Assembly (NCBI GenBank): GCA_938002085.1
Contig: CALLAT010000036.1
Location: 1-37,489 of the forward strand
From: an uncultured Pseudanabaenaceae cyanobacterium
GTDB taxonomy: Bacteria > Cyanobacteriota > Cyanobacteriia > PCC-9006 > JAAUQQ01
Direction: 5' to 3'
Length of the DNA: 37,489 nucleotides
The first letter of the stretch is position 1. The number at the start of each line of letters is the position of its first letter. The translations under genes and the position numbers were made by a program. A model generated the notes under the pieces. It saw nothing but the letters and a program-made list of their open reading frames with translations, was not told where the DNA came from and did no database searches. Positions 25,917 to 35,213 of this stretch are shown in pieces.

Positions 25917-27179
25917 TTAGTCACTCAGATAGCGCAACACTATTTGCAGCAAATCTTTCTGAGTGAAGGGTTTTGTCAGGTAGTCTGTTGTACCTGCCAT
26001 TTTGGCTCGGGCTCGGTCTAGAAGGCCCTTGTTACCAGTTACCATTACGACTGGAATATGCTTCAGCAAAGATGATTTTCGAATCATCGTACAGACCTGA
26101 TAACCATCTAATGCCGGCATGCTGGCATCCAGTAGGATTAGATCTGGCTTGATCGAGATGATTTTCATCAATGCTTTTTGAGAGTCATCAATCATCGTGA
26201 TCTCGAAGATCTCTTGCTGGAGAAATCGTTGAATTTCTCTCAGTACTGTTGGACTATCGTCGATGCAGACAATTTTCCAAGTGCGCTGTTGACTGCTGTC
26301 ACCATCCACATTGAGAAAGCTGCTGTCCGCTGAGGGGCTGCTGCTGAGCGGCCCTGAACGGGGACCTCCACTGGAGAATGGAGCGCTGGGCTCGGAGGTT
26401 TTGATATAGGCCTGACTGAGGCGGGGCAATCGATCATGGGGGCTGAGAGGCTCCCGGAGTACGATGATGCCTTCGTTGATTAGAGGCGCAAAACGTCTAC
26501 ACAGCGCGAGCTCATCCTGCTGCAGTAGCATGGCGAGCTGGCGAAAATTGAACCCCAGTAGTAAGCGAGAGAGCTTATCAGCCATCTTGGGAGATAGCTT
26601 TTGGCGGGCTCGCTCTTCCCCAATGAGATAGGGACGCTGATAGGGGGAGTTAATCCGCGGGGCCATCGCATTCCACTGGTCCAGCCGTTCCCACATGCGG
26701 GGCCAGAGCGATTCCAGCTCGAGCTGACAAATGCTAGGGAGCTCTCCCATGGAACGGGTGTGTACTTCGTAATCCCCTTCGGGCAGAAGTAGATAACTTT
26801 CCAAAACCTCGGCGGACATTTTGCTCGCTAGGTTGGAAAGAGAAGCACCATCGCAGTGTCCCTGGTCAATCAGCCAGCGTAAGGCTTGATAGTCCGCTGT
26901 GAAATTTTCCGGTGGAGTTTCCTGCTCCATCTGTCTAACCTGGGTCCGCAGATCACTGTTGGACAGGTCAGACATTTGAGGCAAGCCTTTGAGGTAGCGT
27001 TCTAGGCGCTCAAAGGGGTCTGCATTATTGGTGGCATAAACAAGCTGGCCCCGTTGGACGTAGATGAACCACTCAAGAGTGGAATCTGCTACATGTAAAC
27101 AGCCGCTTGTCAGCGTGGCGAGTTGGTCGACTAGCTCTGCAGGAGAGCAATGGGTTGGGGCGATACAGGTTTCCTGCAT
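25917..27179 (-). CDS. PATAN-domain response regulator with intact receiver (PilG/PixG-like)
   Basis: I use the ATG at 27179 (420 aa), which has AAGGA nine bases upstream; the open frame reaches a TTG at 27263. Residues 1 to about 230 form a PATAN (PatA N-terminal) domain. Residues about 300-420 are a receiver with complete residues: CIDDS, acceptor Asp in LLDASMP, Thr in MVTGN and LTKPF. PATAN proteins of this kind (PatA, PixG, PilG) are outputs of phototaxis chemotaxis systems; PATAN domains are reported to bind pilus motor ATPases. It heads the five-gene core of the operon and has a diverged copy directly upstream. Confidence 0.92.
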   Translation of the reverse strand: MQETCIAPTHCSPAELVDQLATLTSGCLHVADSTLEWFIYVQRGQLVYATNNADPFERLERYLKGLPQMSDLSNSDLRTQVRQMEQETPPENFTADYQALRWLIDQGHCDGASLSNLASKMSAEVLESYLLLPEGDYEVHTRSMGELPSICQLELESLWPRMWERLDQWNAMAPRINSPYQRPYLIGEERARQKLSPKMADKLSRLLLGFNFRQLAMLLQQDELALCRRFAPLINEGIIVLREPLSPHDRLPRLSQAYIKTSEPSAPFSSGGPRSGPLSSSPSADSSFLNVDGDSSQQRTWKIVCIDDSPTVLREIQRFLQQEIFEITMIDDSQKALMKIISIKPDLILLDASMPALDGYQVCTMIRKSSLLKHIPVVMVTGNKGLLDRARAKMAGTTDYLTKPFTQKDLLQIVLRYLSD

Positions 27180-27645
27180 TAAAGGTAATCCTTGCACTGG
27201 AGCGTTTGTTGCACCCTGCTCCGCAAGTGAAAACCTGACTCTATTAATAATTGAAAATACCAACGTAAGCTTGGCAGAACCTTCTCAGACTCTGTCAAGA
27301 GTTTGCTGTATTTTTCTGGGTTTCTAAACTTCTTTCACAACCCCTGGCAAGTAAGTTGCTTTAGAAGTTTATTGGTCAATGCTTAATTTTAAGATTCCCT
27401 TATTTAGACCAAGATCTATATCATTGTGCTGAACTGTTTGGTGGTGATTCTCAGGTGTTTGGCTGAATTTAGGACGACTCGTAGTTCCACGTAGCATTCC
27501 TTTCGATAGGCAGAGGCTGTTTGTATTGATCGATGCAATGTGCTCTCTGGGTGGGATTTTCGAAAGAAAGATTCATTCAAAGTTGATGCTTTTTCAATTT
27601 TGAATTTGGCTGAATTGAAGGAAGTTTTGCTGGGTCACTGTATAC
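27180..27645. other. Intergenic region between the two PATAN genes
   Basis: About 430-500 bp, AT-rich, with the likely promoter of the pilG-like operon. No ORF, RNA gene or clear operator is seen apart from the hairpin at its right end. Confidence 0.45.
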
Positions 27646-27686
27646 CGAAATAATCCATCGTCAAAGACTGGCGATGGATTATTTCG
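27646..27686 (-). terminator. Perfect 15-bp hairpin after the pseudo-receiver gene
   Basis: CGAAATAATCCATCG (27646-27660) and CGATGGATTATTTCG (27672-27686) pair exactly around an 11-nt loop, 10 nt past the stop of the upstream PATAN gene on the minus strand. There is no T run after it on that strand, so it may protect the mRNA end or reduce read-through rather than be a classical terminator. It suggests that the two PATAN genes are separate units. Confidence 0.6.
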
Positions 27687-27695
27687 ATAATAAAT

Positions 27696-29006
27696 CTAAT
27701 TGCTTAGATGTCGGAAAATGAGCGCTAATAAATCTTTTGCACTATAGGGGCTGGCTAGGGTATCAGTTGCTCCAGCCATCTTGATACGGGCACCGTCAAA
27801 TAGTCCTTTCTTAGACGTGACTAAAATAATTGGCGTATTTTTTAAGAGGGGAGATTTGCGCATCAGCGTGCACAGCTCGTAGCCATCGACCACGGGCATG
27901 TGGGCTTGGAGAAAAACCAAGTCTGGTGGGTTGGTGGTAAAGGCTGATAAGGCTTGGGTGGGATCTTGGTGCTGCTCAATCGAAATTTCAGCATCCGCAA
28001 TCAGCGGACTAATGGCATTCACCAGAATTTCGCCTGGATCAACACAGGCCAACCGCCAAGTTGCGGTGGTGGTGCTATCAATGCCCAGAGTATCTTCCGA
28101 AGGCTCTGCTGAGGCCAAAGGACCAATCTGAATCGCAGTGTGTTCTGGTTGGTCGTCGTTCTCTGCCTCGAAGGGATCCTGATAGCCCTGGTCTCCTGTT
28201 CTTAAGGAGCTGTCGGGACTGTCATGATTGGGATATGGAAGCTTGTCGAAGGGGCTTAAAGGCTGGCGTAGCAGAATGATCCGATCCGCCATGAGGGGAT
28301 AAAGGCGCTGGGCAAACAGCAATTCATCCTGGCCAACGATGGTGCCGAGCTGGCGAAAGTTGAATCCGACGAGGAGCTTGCTGAGTTGCTTGACTCGGCG
28401 TTCCTTGAGACGAGTGAGAGCCATGCTCTTGCTCGCCAGGTATGGACGCTGATAAGGCGATAGCAGATGGGGCCCCAGGCTTCGCCAGACCTTGAGGCGC
28501 TCTTCTACGCGCTGAAGAAAGGGACCTAGGTTCAGGCGGCAAAATACTGGAAGATTTGTCAGGGAGCGCCGCTCCACTTGATAGTTAGCTTCGGGGAGTT
28601 GAATATAGCCTTCCATCACTTCTGCTGTGATTTTGCTGGCTAGGGTTCCAGCAGTGATGGAGTCTACGTAGAGCTCACTGACGGCCCAGGATAGGGCGGC
28701 ATAGTCGCCACAAAGTCCGGTGGCGTTGTATTGGGAACGGTAGTCTGCTTCGTCTCCAAAGCGACCCCGCATATCGTTGCGGACCTCTTTGGTGATGCCT
28801 GGGACAATGTCTGCCAGGCCTCTGAGATATCGCTCCAATCGCTCGAAAGGATCAGCGGTGTTGCTGGCGTAAATGAGCTGTCCTTCTCCAAAATAAAGGT
28901 GCCAGGTAATGGCGCGATCGCTAATGCGCACATAGCTACTACTCAAATCCGCTGCATCAAGCAGCGATCTGGGATTGCAATATTCAAATGCAACAGCGGT
29001 TTCCAC
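27696..29006 (-). CDS. PATAN-domain protein with degenerate receiver
   Basis: The protein is 436 aa from a GTG start and is clearly a paralogue of the next gene: many stretches align, such as PFERLERYLRG, SPYQRPYL, LLVGFNFRQL and PLSPFDKLP. The C-terminal receiver keeps its length and the VTS threonine but has lost the phosphorylation residues: the acceptor Asp is Gln367 (VFLQAHMP), the conserved Lys is Ser419 (LASPY), and the second Asp of the acid pair is Pro (CVDPG). It cannot be phosphorylated in the usual way and is a pseudo-receiver. The intact frame and kept PATAN domain argue that it is functional, perhaps as a constitutive or competing partner of the intact copy. Confidence 0.9.
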   Translation of the reverse strand: METAVAFEYCNPRSLLDAADLSSSYVRISDRAITWHLYFGEGQLIYASNTADPFERLERYLRGLADIVPGITKEVRNDMRGRFGDEADYRSQYNATGLCGDYAALSWAVSELYVDSITAGTLASKITAEVMEGYIQLPEANYQVERRSLTNLPVFCRLNLGPFLQRVEERLKVWRSLGPHLLSPYQRPYLASKSMALTRLKERRVKQLSKLLVGFNFRQLGTIVGQDELLFAQRLYPLMADRIILLRQPLSPFDKLPYPNHDSPDSSLRTGDQGYQDPFEAENDDQPEHTAIQIGPLASAEPSEDTLGIDSTTTATWRLACVDPGEILVNAISPLIADAEISIEQHQDPTQALSAFTTNPPDLVFLQAHMPVVDGYELCTLMRKSPLLKNTPIILVTSKKGLFDGARIKMAGATDTLASPYSAKDLLALIFRHLSN

Positions 29007-29494
29007 GGGCGAATCCTATTCTTGGCGGCGGCGCAATAAGAGACCTACGAGAGACCCCATGACTTTGGTAAACCCTTGGACCCAGACATTGTCGTGACGA
29101 CGGGGAAGACAATATGTTGCCTAAACCCTTAACTGATGTCGTACCCCCTAATTATGCCCGGAGTTTCGGTGAACTAAACCTCCAGAGTTGTGGCGGTTTG
29201 GGAGTCATTTCAGGCTAATCTCCCTATTTGTGAGGGTTTTAGGTCAGTAGGGAGTAGAGCTTACAACGCATTTGGCAGGCTGGACTCTAACTGTTGTAAC
29301 TGATCTTTTAGGAGAGCTACTAAAGGGTGAAGACTCTCTGGAAAATGTGGCGTGATGACCCTTCGTAAAACTGAGCGAGTAAGAACAAGACCCAGCGCAG
29401 TCTGCTGCGGCTTACGTACTTGCTCGGGTTGGGCGTATTGTTTGGCTGGAGTTGTTATGCGTTTCTAACCTGGTATAGCTCCGGGAGCGAGGTT
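29007..29494. other. Divergent intergenic region
   Basis: About 490 bp between the leftward PATAN gene and the rightward SRPBCC gene. It must hold both promoters. I see no hairpin, RNA gene or protein gene that I can support; the open frame from 29420 is an in-frame extension of the SRPBCC gene. Confidence 0.4.
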
Positions 29495-30127
29495 ATGTTA
29501 GATCTTAAGACGTGTAACCTGCACCTGAAAATGTCAAACGTGGCCGATTTGTCACCGGAAAATTTTGAGACGGCTCAGGCCGAAGATGGCATTCTGTCCT
29601 GCCCTGTGGATCTTTCCACGACGGCGGAAGGACGGCAGCGAGATTTGTGCGCGTCGGTGACAATCCCCTGTGCCACAGAGACGGTTTGGCGGATTCTAAC
29701 CAACTACGATTGCCTGGCGGATATTATCCCGAGTTTGGCTGTCAGCCGTCGTTTGCCTCATCCTGATGGAAACGGCAAGGTTCGTTTGGAACAGGTTGGT
29801 TCCCAGAAGATTTTGAAGGTTAATTTCTCCGCTCGGGTGGTCCTGGATATGGAAGAGGATTACCCCAGTGCTATCCATTTTGCGATGGTTGAAGGGGATT
29901 TCAAGCATATGAAGGGCTCCTGGAAATTGGAAGCCTTGGATAGTGAGGGCGATCGCCCCCAAACTCGTCTGTCTTATTGCTTGAGCATTTTGCCGAAGCG
30001 GACTATGCCTGTCCGTATCGTTGAAAGCCGTTTGAGTCAGGACTTGGCAATTAATCTACAAGCGATTTATCAGCAGGCGATTTCCAGTGCTGCTTCTGGA
30101 GATATTGAGCTAGCTCCTGCCGTTTGA
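29495..30127 (+). CDS. SRPBCC (START-like, cyclase/dehydrase) protein
   Basis: The ATG at 29495 (210 aa) follows GAGCGAGG and is my choice; a TTG at 29420 would add 25 hydrophobic residues, so a short membrane anchor cannot be excluded. The core has the polyketide-cyclase/START-like pattern: IPCATETVWRILTNYDCLADIIP, then a VRLEQVGSQK strand and the long C-terminal helix with VESRLSQDLAINLQAI. These proteins bind hydrophobic ligands; cyanobacterial members are mostly uncharacterised. Strong terminators follow. Confidence 0.82.
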   Translation: MLDLKTCNLHLKMSNVADLSPENFETAQAEDGILSCPVDLSTTAEGRQRDLCASVTIPCATETVWRILTNYDCLADIIPSLAVSRRLPHPDGNGKVRLEQVGSQKILKVNFSARVVLDMEEDYPSAIHFAMVEGDFKHMKGSWKLEALDSEGDRPQTRLSYCLSILPKRTMPVRIVESRLSQDLAINLQAIYQQAISSAASGDIELAPAV

Positions 30128-30158
30128 AGGTTGGTCGCATACTCCTAAGCCTTGCGTT

Positions 30159-30207
30159 AAAAGCCCCTCGGTTCGCCTGTAGACAGGAGATGAACCAAGG
30201 GGCTTTT
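30159..30207. terminator. Bidirectional terminator between converging genes
   Basis: AAAAGCCCCTCGGTTC (30159-30174) pairs with GAACCAAGGGGCTTTT (30192-30207) with one mismatch, and the loop contains a further CCTGT/ACAGG stem. A runs before and T runs after make it work in both directions; it ends the SRPBCC transcript. Confidence 0.85.
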
Positions 30208-30210
30208 GAA

Positions 30211-30241
30211 TGGGCGTTTTCTACTTGAGGGAAAACGCCCA
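30211..30241 (-). terminator. Second hairpin, end of the SLH-like gene transcript
   Basis: TGGGCGTTTTC (30211-30221) and GAAAACGCCCA (30231-30241) pair exactly around a 9-nt loop, 17 nt past the stop of the leftward SLH-like gene. Confidence 0.65.
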
Positions 30242-30258
30242 TACGTTTTAGATGGGCT

Positions 30259-31521
30259 CTATTGGGCTTGGATGACTACAGCACTGGAATCAACAGGCTC
30301 AACCTTGCCTTGGCGCTCGAGAACGAGCTGGAGCATTGCGGTGGCTTCCCCACGGGTTGCAGGGCGCGTTGCTTCTAGATCTGTAGTGCTGTTTGGATTC
30401 ACTACGAGGCCTTCTGCTAGGGTCGCAGCGACCTGAGCCTTGGCCCAGTCGGGGATACCTTCGGTGTTGAAGCCGCTGAGAATTGCATCTGGATTCTCCG
30501 GTGCAGCGAGGTTTAAGCCACTGGCGAGGGTGACAAAGATTTGCCAGCGGGGGATTGGCTCACCGGGGCGGAAGGCCAAGCCGCTATCGGTGGCATAGCC
30601 GCTCATGAAGCCAGTGCTGCTGGCACCACCAATACCTTGGGCTGCCCAGAAGGTTTCTTCGATATCGGCAAACTCGACCGCCGCCGCCGCTGCATCACCG
30701 TTGGCTTGCTCAGCTTCGTTGATGAGGGCTGCAAATTCGGCACGGGTGACGGCAGCATCAATGTCGAAGGCTGCTGCTTCCTCACCAGTACCATCAGGCG
30801 TGGGCAAAGCGCCAAAGCGCTCTGCTTCGGTGAGAGAGCGGGCAAACGGAGCGACCCAAGAATCATCTGCGATCTCAGGCACGCTGGTGTCTAGGGCTTC
30901 AGATGAAACTGCCAATGGAGCTGTGGCTTCTGCTTCAGGAGCTGCTGTCTCAGGAGCTGTCGCTTCAGGAATTGATGTTTCGGCATCAGGTGTTGGGATA
31001 GAAGCTTCTGTGGCTACAGCTGCTTCTGTGGGGGCTTCTGCCGCATCGGTGCCAGAGGCTGCTCCAGCCGCAGCGATCGCGCCACCTGCAGCAGCTGCAC
31101 CCAGGCTGCCTTTGCTAGGCAATAGGCTTATATTGCTGTCTTTGCCACCAATAGCATTGCCAAGGCTGGAAGAAGGAGAGGATAGTTTGCCGCCAGTGCC
31201 TGCAACCGCTACGGGAGCAGCATCAACATCGGCATCCGCTGTGCCTTCACCGGTGATGGGTGCGATCGCAATCGCTTCACCATCACCATCTGTCGAACCC
31301 ACATCACCTACGAGACCTGCATCACCCCGTCCAAGCCAGCCACCACCATTGGCTGCGGTTTGGGGTCGTAGGCTCCAGAAGAAAATGGTGCCAATGACGC
31401 CAAAGGCAACCAATATGGCAATCCACTCATCAGCTTCTAGAGATTTGCCTTTGGGCTTGGCCGCCGCTGCGGCTTTTTCATCTTCACGGCGCTTGAGTTG
31501 ATCTTCTGAGGAGTAAGTCAT
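30259..31521 (-). CDS. Membrane-anchored protein with SLH-like C-terminus
   Basis: The 420-aa protein has a charged N-terminus, a single transmembrane helix (about residues 32-50, WIAILVAFGVIGTIFFW), a long low-complexity middle rich in Ala, Glu, Ser and Pro (about 60-215), and a C-terminal part (about 220-405) with S-layer-homology-like repeats, the clearest being the segment ending in ATRGEATAMLQLVL. Similar cyanobacterial proteins are annotated as SLH domain proteins. It is probably anchored in the inner membrane with the SLH-like part outside, contacting peptidoglycan or outer membrane components. The ATG start is clear. Confidence 0.82.
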   Translation of the reverse strand: MTYSSEDQLKRREDEKAAAAAKPKGKSLEADEWIAILVAFGVIGTIFFWSLRPQTAANGGGWLGRGDAGLVGDVGSTDGDGEAIAIAPITGEGTADADVDAAPVAVAGTGGKLSSPSSSLGNAIGGKDSNISLLPSKGSLGAAAAGGAIAAAGAASGTDAAEAPTEAAVATEASIPTPDAETSIPEATAPETAAPEAEATAPLAVSSEALDTSVPEIADDSWVAPFARSLTEAERFGALPTPDGTGEEAAAFDIDAAVTRAEFAALINEAEQANGDAAAAAVEFADIEETFWAAQGIGGASSTGFMSGYATDSGLAFRPGEPIPRWQIFVTLASGLNLAAPENPDAILSGFNTEGIPDWAKAQVAATLAEGLVVNPNSTTDLEATRPATRGEATAMLQLVLERQGKVEPVDSSAVVIQAQ

Positions 31522-31808
31522 GGGAGCAGAGTTTCACTAAAGGAAATGTGTCAATCTTGAGCCAAGGCTCACTCGGGTCATGGCGTCGCGCTAAATGCGA
31601 GTAATCACTCAACCGCGAATAAAGCGATAGATTTTGGTTATACCAAAGTTAATTTACTGATTCTAGGCATAATAATCCCCTTGGGAAAGAGTCTCTAGGC
31701 TGTTTTCACAATCTGTGATTAGACTTACCCTTCTGTAGGGTTCCAAATGGCTCTGAGCTTAGTCTTGACCTACATTTCCTGCCCAATATCTATGCTCTGC
31801 AGGGCTGT

Positions 31809-32567
31809 TCATTGGAGTTGCAGGGTTTCATCTACGATCGCTTTATCGCCTTCCCGAACCAGTAGCTGGACTTTCCCGTCTCCAGCATCCTCTGTTATTT
31901 GAGAGATGAGGGCATAGCTGAAATTGCCATTGCGCCAGCCCGTTACACATTTGCCATCACGGCAGGTCGCCGTGCCGCCGGTTAGTTCTAGGCAGTTGCC
32001 ATTTGCATCGCAGCCGCGATAGCGAAAGTCTCCCGTGCCGTTGATGCCGGACCAGGAATCACTATTGCTGACGGTTACGGTCCAGTTCGCATTGCGATAG
32101 GTGGTGCTATCGGTTGGCGTTGCTGAATTGGAGGTTATGGCTTGGGCGTCTTGGGGCTTGAGCTGCGTTACCAAGGTGACTTCTTTGCTCTTGCCACAGG
32201 GCTCAATACTTTCGCAGTCGTTAACGCTGCCTAGCTCGTAGGTGATCTGAACGGTTTGGTTGAGGTATTGCTCGGTGCAAATGTCGAAGCTGCCGCCAAT
32301 GTCGAAGCTTTGGCCTTGGCTATCGGTGAAGCTGAGATAGCACTGGAGATCGCCTTGTTCGACGCGGGTTAGGGTGGCGATAGCAGGTAGCGCTGCTTGT
32401 TCAGTGGTTGTGTCTGGCTGGGAGTTGGCGATCGCGCTTCCTTCGCTGGGAGAGCGATCTGCTTGATTAATGGATGGGGCAGAAGTCTCAGTTTCTACGG
32501 TTGGTTGACAGCCAACGGTCAGCAAGGCTCCGATGAGTAGCGTTTTGGAAAGGAGAGCTTGTTTCAT
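31809..32567 (-). CDS. Cysteine-rich lipoprotein, 252 aa
   Basis: The N-terminus is a lipoprotein signal: basic MKQ, a hydrophobic core and the lipobox LTVGC with Cys20 as lipidation site. A Ser/Thr/Glu-rich linker follows, then a domain with many cysteines (for example YRGCDANGNC, TATCRDGKC, CESIEPC) suggesting disulfides in the periplasm, and a WxxGNFSYAL segment near the end. I do not recognise the family. It stands 32 nt upstream-adjacent to argS on the same strand (argS ends at 32600), so it could share that transcript. The start ATG is well placed. Confidence 0.78.
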   Translation of the reverse strand: MKQALLSKTLLIGALLTVGCQPTVETETSAPSINQADRSPSEGSAIANSQPDTTTEQAALPAIATLTRVEQGDLQCYLSFTDSQGQSFDIGGSFDICTEQYLNQTVQITYELGSVNDCESIEPCGKSKEVTLVTQLKPQDAQAITSNSATPTDSTTYRNANWTVTVSNSDSWSGINGTGDFRYRGCDANGNCLELTGGTATCRDGKCVTGWRNGNFSYALISQITEDAGDGKVQLLVREGDKAIVDETLQLQ

Positions 32568-32599
32568 AGTGCCTTGCGCCTATCTATAACGTTGTCGGT

Positions 32600-34360
32600 T
32601 TACATGCGATCGAGGACTTCAATGCCCAGCAGAGAGAGACCGAGCTGGAGCGATCGCGCTGTCAGATCACACAGCACTAATCTTGAAGTCCGCTGAGGCT
32701 CCTCCGCCTTCAGTACCGAGCACTGCTCATAGAACTGATTAAACTTCTGGCTCAGCTCAAACAAATACTGACAGAGGCGATTGGGCAGCAGCTCCTGCTC
32801 CACGGCATCCAGCACTTCGTCTAGCTGAAGAATATGCTTCGCTAGGGCAAATTCGGTTTCTTCTGACAGAGACAGTGCCACATCCTGACCGGCCAACGCC
32901 TCAAAATCAATCCCGCCCTTGCGGCTGATACTACGCACCCGCGCATAGGCGTAGAGCATATAAGGCGCGGTGTTGCCTTGGAGCGCCAGCATCTTGTCGA
33001 AGCTGAAGATGTAGTTGCTGGTGCGGTTCTGACTGAGGTCGGCGTACTTGACCGCGCCTAGGCCCACCTTCTGAGCCACGCTGCTGACAAACTCTTCCGT
33101 CTCATCGCGCTCGTCATCGGCAATGCGCTGTTCGATGTCCTTGCGAGCCCGCACCACGGCTTCATCGAGCAGATCCTTGAGCCGCACCGTTTCGCCGGAG
33201 CGGGTCTTAAACTTTTTGCCATCCTCGCCTTGCACTACACCGAAGGGCACATGCTCCAGGCTCACATCCTCAGGAATCCAGTCAGCACGACCGGCGACTT
33301 GGAAAACCTGGGCGAAGTGATTGGCTTGACCTGCATCGGTGATGTAGATGATGCGCTTGGCGCCATCTTCCCCGGTGCGGTAGCGGATTGCAGCCAAATC
33401 AGTCGTGGCGTAGTTGAAGCCGCCATTGGATTTCTGGACGATCAGGGGTTGGCGATCGCCCTCCTTATTCTTAAACCCTTCCAAGAAAACGACCTGCGCG
33501 CCATCGCTTTCTTCCAGCAGCCCTTGCTCGGTCAGGCCCTCAACGACATTGCCTAGATAGGGGTTATAAAATGACTCACCCCGCTCTTCCAGCTCAATAT
33601 CCAGCAGGCCATAAATTTCCTGAAACGCCTTGCGCGACTGCTCACAGAGCACCCCCCAAGCCTTGAGCGAATCTGCATCGCCGGACTGCAAGCCCACAAC
33701 GGCCTGGCGCGAAGTCTCCTTAAATTCCTCATCCTCATCAAAGCGCTTCTTGGCCTGCTTATAGAAGGCAACCAAATCGCCGATATCGACAGACTCAGAA
33801 TCGGTCAGGGCTTCAGGGCAAACGTCTTTGAGGTGGGTAATCAACATGCCGAACTGCGTGCCCCAATCCCCCACATGGTTGAGCCGCAGCACGTCATGGC
33901 CTTGGAATTCCAGCACTCGCGAAATCGAATCGCCGATAATGGTGGAGCGCAAATGCCCCACATGCATTTCCTTGGCGATGTTGGGGCTGGAGAAATCGAC
34001 GATGACCTTTTGGGGCGTGGCGGAAGGTTCGATGCCGAGGCGATCGCTGCTTTGAATCGTCTTGAGCTGTTCTTCGATATAGGTGGGCTTCAGCTTGAGG
34101 TTAATGAAGCCAGGGCCCGCGATCGCTGGTTCCTCGCACAGCGCTGACACATCCAAGCTCTCGACAATCTTCTCCGCAATCGACCGAGGCTTATCCTTCA
34201 GCTTCTTGGCCAGGGACATGGCCACATTGGCCTGGAAGTCGCCGAACTTAGGATTGCTGGAGGGCACCAGAATCGGGTCTGTCCCAGCTAGGTCTTCACC
34301 AAAAGCCTTGACCAAGGCGGTCTCGAAGCTGGACTTGAGCTGGGCGATCGTCGATTTCAT
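32600..34360 (-). CDS. argS: Arginyl-tRNA synthetase
   Basis: The 586-aa protein is a class I aminoacyl-tRNA synthetase charging tRNA-Arg, of normal length. The HIGH motif is HVGHLRST (after SSPNIAKEM), with the family's N-terminal additional domain before it ([18 protein letters not shown]). The KMSKS site is altered, as usual in ArgRS ([10 protein letters not shown]). The C-terminal DALR anticodon-binding domain ends in [15 protein letters not shown] use the ATG at 34360; a TTG at 34378 is in frame, but neither has a clear ribosome binding site. Confidence 0.97.
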   Translation of the reverse strand: MKSTIAQLKSSFETALVKAFGEDLAGTDPILVPSSNPKFGDFQANVAMSLAKKLKDKPRSIAEKIVESLDVSALCEEPAIAGPGFINLKLKPTYIEEQLKTIQSSDRLGIEPSATPQKVIVDFSSPNIAKEMHVGHLRSTIIGDSISRVLEFQGHDVLRLNHVGDWGTQFGMLITHLKDVCPEALTDSESVDIGDLVAFYKQAKKRFDEDEEFKETSRQAVVGLQSGDADSLKAWGVLCEQSRKAFQEIYGLLDIELEERGESFYNPYLGNVVEGLTEQGLLEESDGAQVVFLEGFKNKEGDRQPLIVQKSNGGFNYATTDLAAIRYRTGEDGAKRIIYITDAGQANHFAQVFQVAGRADWIPEDVSLEHVPFGVVQGEDGKKFKTRSGETVRLKDLLDEAVVRARKDIEQRIADDERDETEEFVSSVAQKVGLGAVKYADLSQNRTSNYIFSFDKMLALQGNTAPYMLYAYARVRSISRKGGIDFEALAGQDVALSLSEETEFALAKHILQLDEVLDAVEQELLPNRLCQYLFELSQKFNQFYEQCSVLKAEEPQRTSRLVLCDLTARSLQLGLSLLGIEVLDRM

Positions 34361-34516
34361 GGAGGCTGGAAGAAACAAAAGCGGGGGTAGGTCCTGAAAA
34401 CCTTACCTATCTTAGGTGGATTGTTGGGACTATCTCTCACTCAGTTCTCTGGGCTTTTTGTTTTTGGGAGGAGTGAGCATGTTGATCTAGAAGCTCCTCT
34501 TTCCCTGATCCTCGAA

Positions 34517-35155
34517 CTAACTGGTTTGCGATCGCCGCTTCATTCGTTCAAGCCAGTCTTGATGAACTGACTGTTGTTCCACCGCCAAGTAGGGCAACAT
34601 CGCTTCCACAGCTCCAAGCTCCTTGGCGCGCCGAGCACTGCGTATCGCTTCATCCAGCTGTTCAAGATCCGAGGCTAAGCTGGGCTGTCGTTCCATCAGT
34701 AAAGAGACAATTTCACTAGAGCCTGCGGCTGCGGCTGCAATCAACGGAGATGTTCCTTGGCTCCAAGTTTCAGCAGATGCTCCAGCTTCTAGTAAGCACT
34801 TTTCCGTTTCTAAATGCCCACCGCTACAGGCATACATCAGAGGCGTCACCTGGTCTTCTCCTAGAGCGTCAGCCTCTTCACCAGCAGCCAAAATTTTCTC
34901 GACTAAGTTGGTGTAGCCCTTGCCTGCTGCTAAATGCAGGGGATATTCTGACAAGCCATACCTGACATCAGCTCCATGTTCTATCAGGAGTTTTGAGATT
35001 TCGTATTGCCCGCTTTCAAGGCTCTGCATCAGCAGCGATTCGTCGCCAGGAGTCTCAATGCCATCCAGAGCGGCACCATGCTGAATGGCCAGTTCCACAG
35101 TCGTGATGTCGTTGCTCTCAATCGCCTGCTTCAGAGATTGGGTTGGGTTTTCCAT
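34517..35155 (-). CDS. Ankyrin-repeat protein, 212 aa
   Basis: Four to five ankyrin repeats cover about residues 10-150, with typical turns such as LLIEHGADV, YPLHLAAGKGYTNLVEKIL, TPLMYACSGGHLETEKCLLEAGA and SPLIAAAAAGSSEIVSLLM. The C-terminal 50 residues are helical and charged. There is no signal peptide, so it is a cytoplasmic protein-binding scaffold; the partner is unknown. The ATG at 35155 is the clear start. It lies leftward between argS and the broken nuclease gene. Confidence 0.9.
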   Translation of the reverse strand: MENPTQSLKQAIESNDITTVELAIQHGAALDGIETPGDESLLMQSLESGQYEISKLLIEHGADVRYGLSEYPLHLAAGKGYTNLVEKILAAGEEADALGEDQVTPLMYACSGGHLETEKCLLEAGASAETWSQGTSPLIAAAAAGSSEIVSLLMERQPSLASDLEQLDEAIRSARRAKELGAVEAMLPYLAVEQQSVHQDWLERMKRRSQTS

Positions 35156-35213
35156 GGCTTTTTATTGTGTCATTCGTCTGAATATTGAGATAGGACGATC
35201 ATCTCAAGCTCAG

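Noticed and set aside
30605-31501. 298-codon open frame antisense to the SLH-like gene
   Set aside because: It is almost all Ala, Ser, Val and Pro, mirroring the GC-rich low-complexity stretch of the real gene on the other strand.
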